Positions 50,499-51,454 of a stretch of 51,454 nucleotides of DNA are shown piece by piece. This stretch comes from Lysinibacillus parviboronicapiens. Its GTDB lineage: Bacteria; Bacillota; Bacilli; Bacillales_A; Planococcaceae. Each line of letters begins with the position of its first letter. Position 1 is the first letter of the stretch. The DNA lies in NCBI RefSeq assembly GCF_003049575.1, contig NZ_PYWI01000028.1, positions 1-51,454 of the forward strand, in the 5' to 3' direction. The notes below the pieces were generated by a model. It was not told the origin of the DNA. It saw nothing but the letters and a program-made list of their open reading frames with translations, and did not search any database. The position numbers were made by a program, and so were the translations under genes.

Positions 50499-51215
50499 TT
50501 ACGCATTTAAATCCGTGATTGCTGGAACGTGAATTTCTTTGACGCATGACACTTTGGACAAACTGACAACACATTTGACAATCGCCACAATATCTTGAAC
50601 AGGAATGCGAGTACCATTATATGCAGTAATGGCTTTTTCAGCTCCATCCTCAAAAGGAATTTCTGCCGCTAGTTCACCTGGGTTAACACAAGTTACGGCA
50701 ATATTATCTTTTCTAACATGTTCTCGTAATGCATTTGTAATCCCGCGAATGCCAAATTTCGATGCTACAAAAGATACTTGATTGTTATTTGTATGATCCA
50801 ATCCTGCGGTTGACCCTATCAAGATTATTTTACCATTCTGTGACTTTCTTAAATGGGGTAGTAATGACTGAATATAAGTGATCGTAGATGTAATATTGAT
50901 ATTAATGATATTTGCGATATCTGCAGGGTCATCCTGTTCGAAATCATAATCATCTTCAAAGCCTTTTTTCTCCCACACACCAACGTTATAAATCAAGACA
51001 TCCACGCATTCATTTTTTAGCTGTTCACTAATTTTGATATTTTGTTGCGTTAAATCTGCTTCTAGCCAAACTCTTTGAACACCATCATTGATATCTAAGC
51101 TTTTTGGCCTACTTCTGGAGACAATCCACACTTTGTCCCCTGGTTCAGGTAACCCTTTAACAAAGGCATCCCCCAACCCTTTACTAGCACCAAAGATTAT
51201 ATAATTTTTAACCAT
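50499..51215 (-). CDS. Short-chain dehydrogenase/reductase with altered active site
   Basis: A 238-aa Rossmann-fold SDR. The cofactor loop GASKGLG is at residues 9-15, an Asp follows near EADLTQQN, the NNAG-equivalent is YNVGVWEKK, and the catalytic Ser is in LIGSTAG. The catalytic YxxxK is changed: the sequence is SFVASKFG, with Phe where Tyr is expected, while Lys is kept. Normal oxidoreductase chemistry would be impaired, so it may bind NAD(P) without turning over, or use another residue. GGGAGG precedes the ATG. It stands alone between the spacer and an IS. Confidence 0.85.
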   Translation of the reverse strand: MVKNYIIFGASKGLGDAFVKGLPEPGDKVWIVSRSRPKSLDINDGVQRVWLEADLTQQNIKISEQLKNECVDVLIYNVGVWEKKGFEDDYDFEQDDPADIANIININITSTITYIQSLLPHLRKSQNGKIILIGSTAGLDHTNNNQVSFVASKFGIRGITNALREHVRKDNIAVTCVNPGELAAEIPFEDGAEKAITAYNGTRIPVQDIVAIVKCVVSLSKVSCVKEIHVPAITDLNA

Positions 51216-51327
51216 ATGTATGTGGCCTCCCTTTCATCTACCTAACCAAATGTTACCATTGCTTGCGAATCAATTACAATTTATCTGTTTCAACACAAAG
51301 AGATAGAAAATGACCAGATTCACACTG

Positions 51328-51454
51328 TGAACTGCACCCCGTCAAGTAGACAGTGGAAATAATAAAAAATGTATTAAGCGGCTTGAGCCCTGAATTCTAA
51401 AGGACTCAAGCCGTTTAATCGTTTCTGGTAGCGATAATGATTATAAAAATGAAT
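51328..51454 (-). mobile_element. End of a second IS3-family insertion sequence
   Basis: The terminus TGAACTGCACCCC at 51328-51340 begins with TG and has the GC-rich look of IS150-group inverted repeats. The transposase tail starts 46 bases inside. The other end is outside the window. It differs from the IS end at the left edge. Confidence 0.55.
51374..51454 (-). CDS. IS3-family transposase (OrfB), C-terminal end, cut by window edge
   Basis: The last 26 codons of a transposase are visible, reading HFYNHYRYQKRLNGLSPLEF and then RAQAA before the stop. The YNH-R-Q-(R)LNG-SP-E(F/Y)R pattern is typical of IS150-like OrfB tails. The catalytic core is outside the window. Confidence 0.85.
   Translation of the reverse strand: MHFYNHYRYQKRLNGLSPLEFRAQAA

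Overview
The window looks like chromosomal DNA of a low-GC, Gram-positive Bacillaceae-type bacterium, most likely Lysinibacillus or a close relative. Supporting signs are AT-rich spacers, strong AGGAGG-type ribosome binding sites, frequent TTG/GTG starts, many intrinsic terminators, an S-layer-homology protein, a Bacillus-type aspartokinase and perfect Bacillus-type Fur boxes. The genus is an inference from gene content. No rRNA, tRNA, CRISPR array or prophage was seen. The window begins and ends inside two different IS3-family insertion sequences.

Layout. 0-8 kb: IS3 tail, a ferredoxin-NADP reductase behind a Fur-like box, a divergent LysR/flavin reductase pair, an unassigned candidate structured RNA, a HEAT-repeat protein, a His-rich SLH membrane protein and a chemotaxis receptor. 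8-18 kb: a decayed FtsX-type permease, an ECF sigma factor with its DUF4179 partner, a toast-rack lipoprotein, an SRPBCC protein, a divergent MFS/LysR pair, an operon of membrane hydrolase, response regulator and histidine kinase, and an ECF sigma ghost. 18-26.5 kb: an alpha/beta hydrolase, a heterodimeric ABC exporter and a class I ribonucleotide reductase (nrdE-nrdF). 26.5-33.5 kb: a ten-gene cobinamide/alpha-ribazole salvage operon ending in adenosylcobalamin. 33.5-39.8 kb: a small membrane protein, aspartokinase, a frameshifted NERD gene, repeats, a decayed TopB tail and an intact topB. 39.9-46.8 kb: the six-gene petrobactin operon asbA-F with two perfect Fur boxes upstream. 47-51.4 kb: small proteins of unknown function, a Bcr/CflA-type MFS exporter, an atypical SDR and the second IS3 end.

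How parts work together. CbiZ, CbiB, CobD, CobU, CobS and CobC rebuild the lower-ligand loop from scavenged corrinoids, and CblT/CblS supply alpha-ribazole phosphate. No corrin-ring genes are present here. Directly downstream, a canonical cobalamin riboswitch followed by an intrinsic terminator sits in the leader of nrdE, so cobalamin made or scavenged by the neighbouring operon should switch off the B12-independent reductase. A B12-dependent reductase elsewhere in the genome is the expected counterpart. The salvage operon shows no canonical B12 box in its own leader but carries a promoter-like -10 and a terminator hairpin upstream of cbiZ. The second strong system is petrobactin synthesis under Fur, possibly co-regulated with the ferredoxin-NADP reductase at the left end. 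The 35.4-39.8 kb stretch holds several broken genes and repeats and looks like a site of repeated gene turnover.
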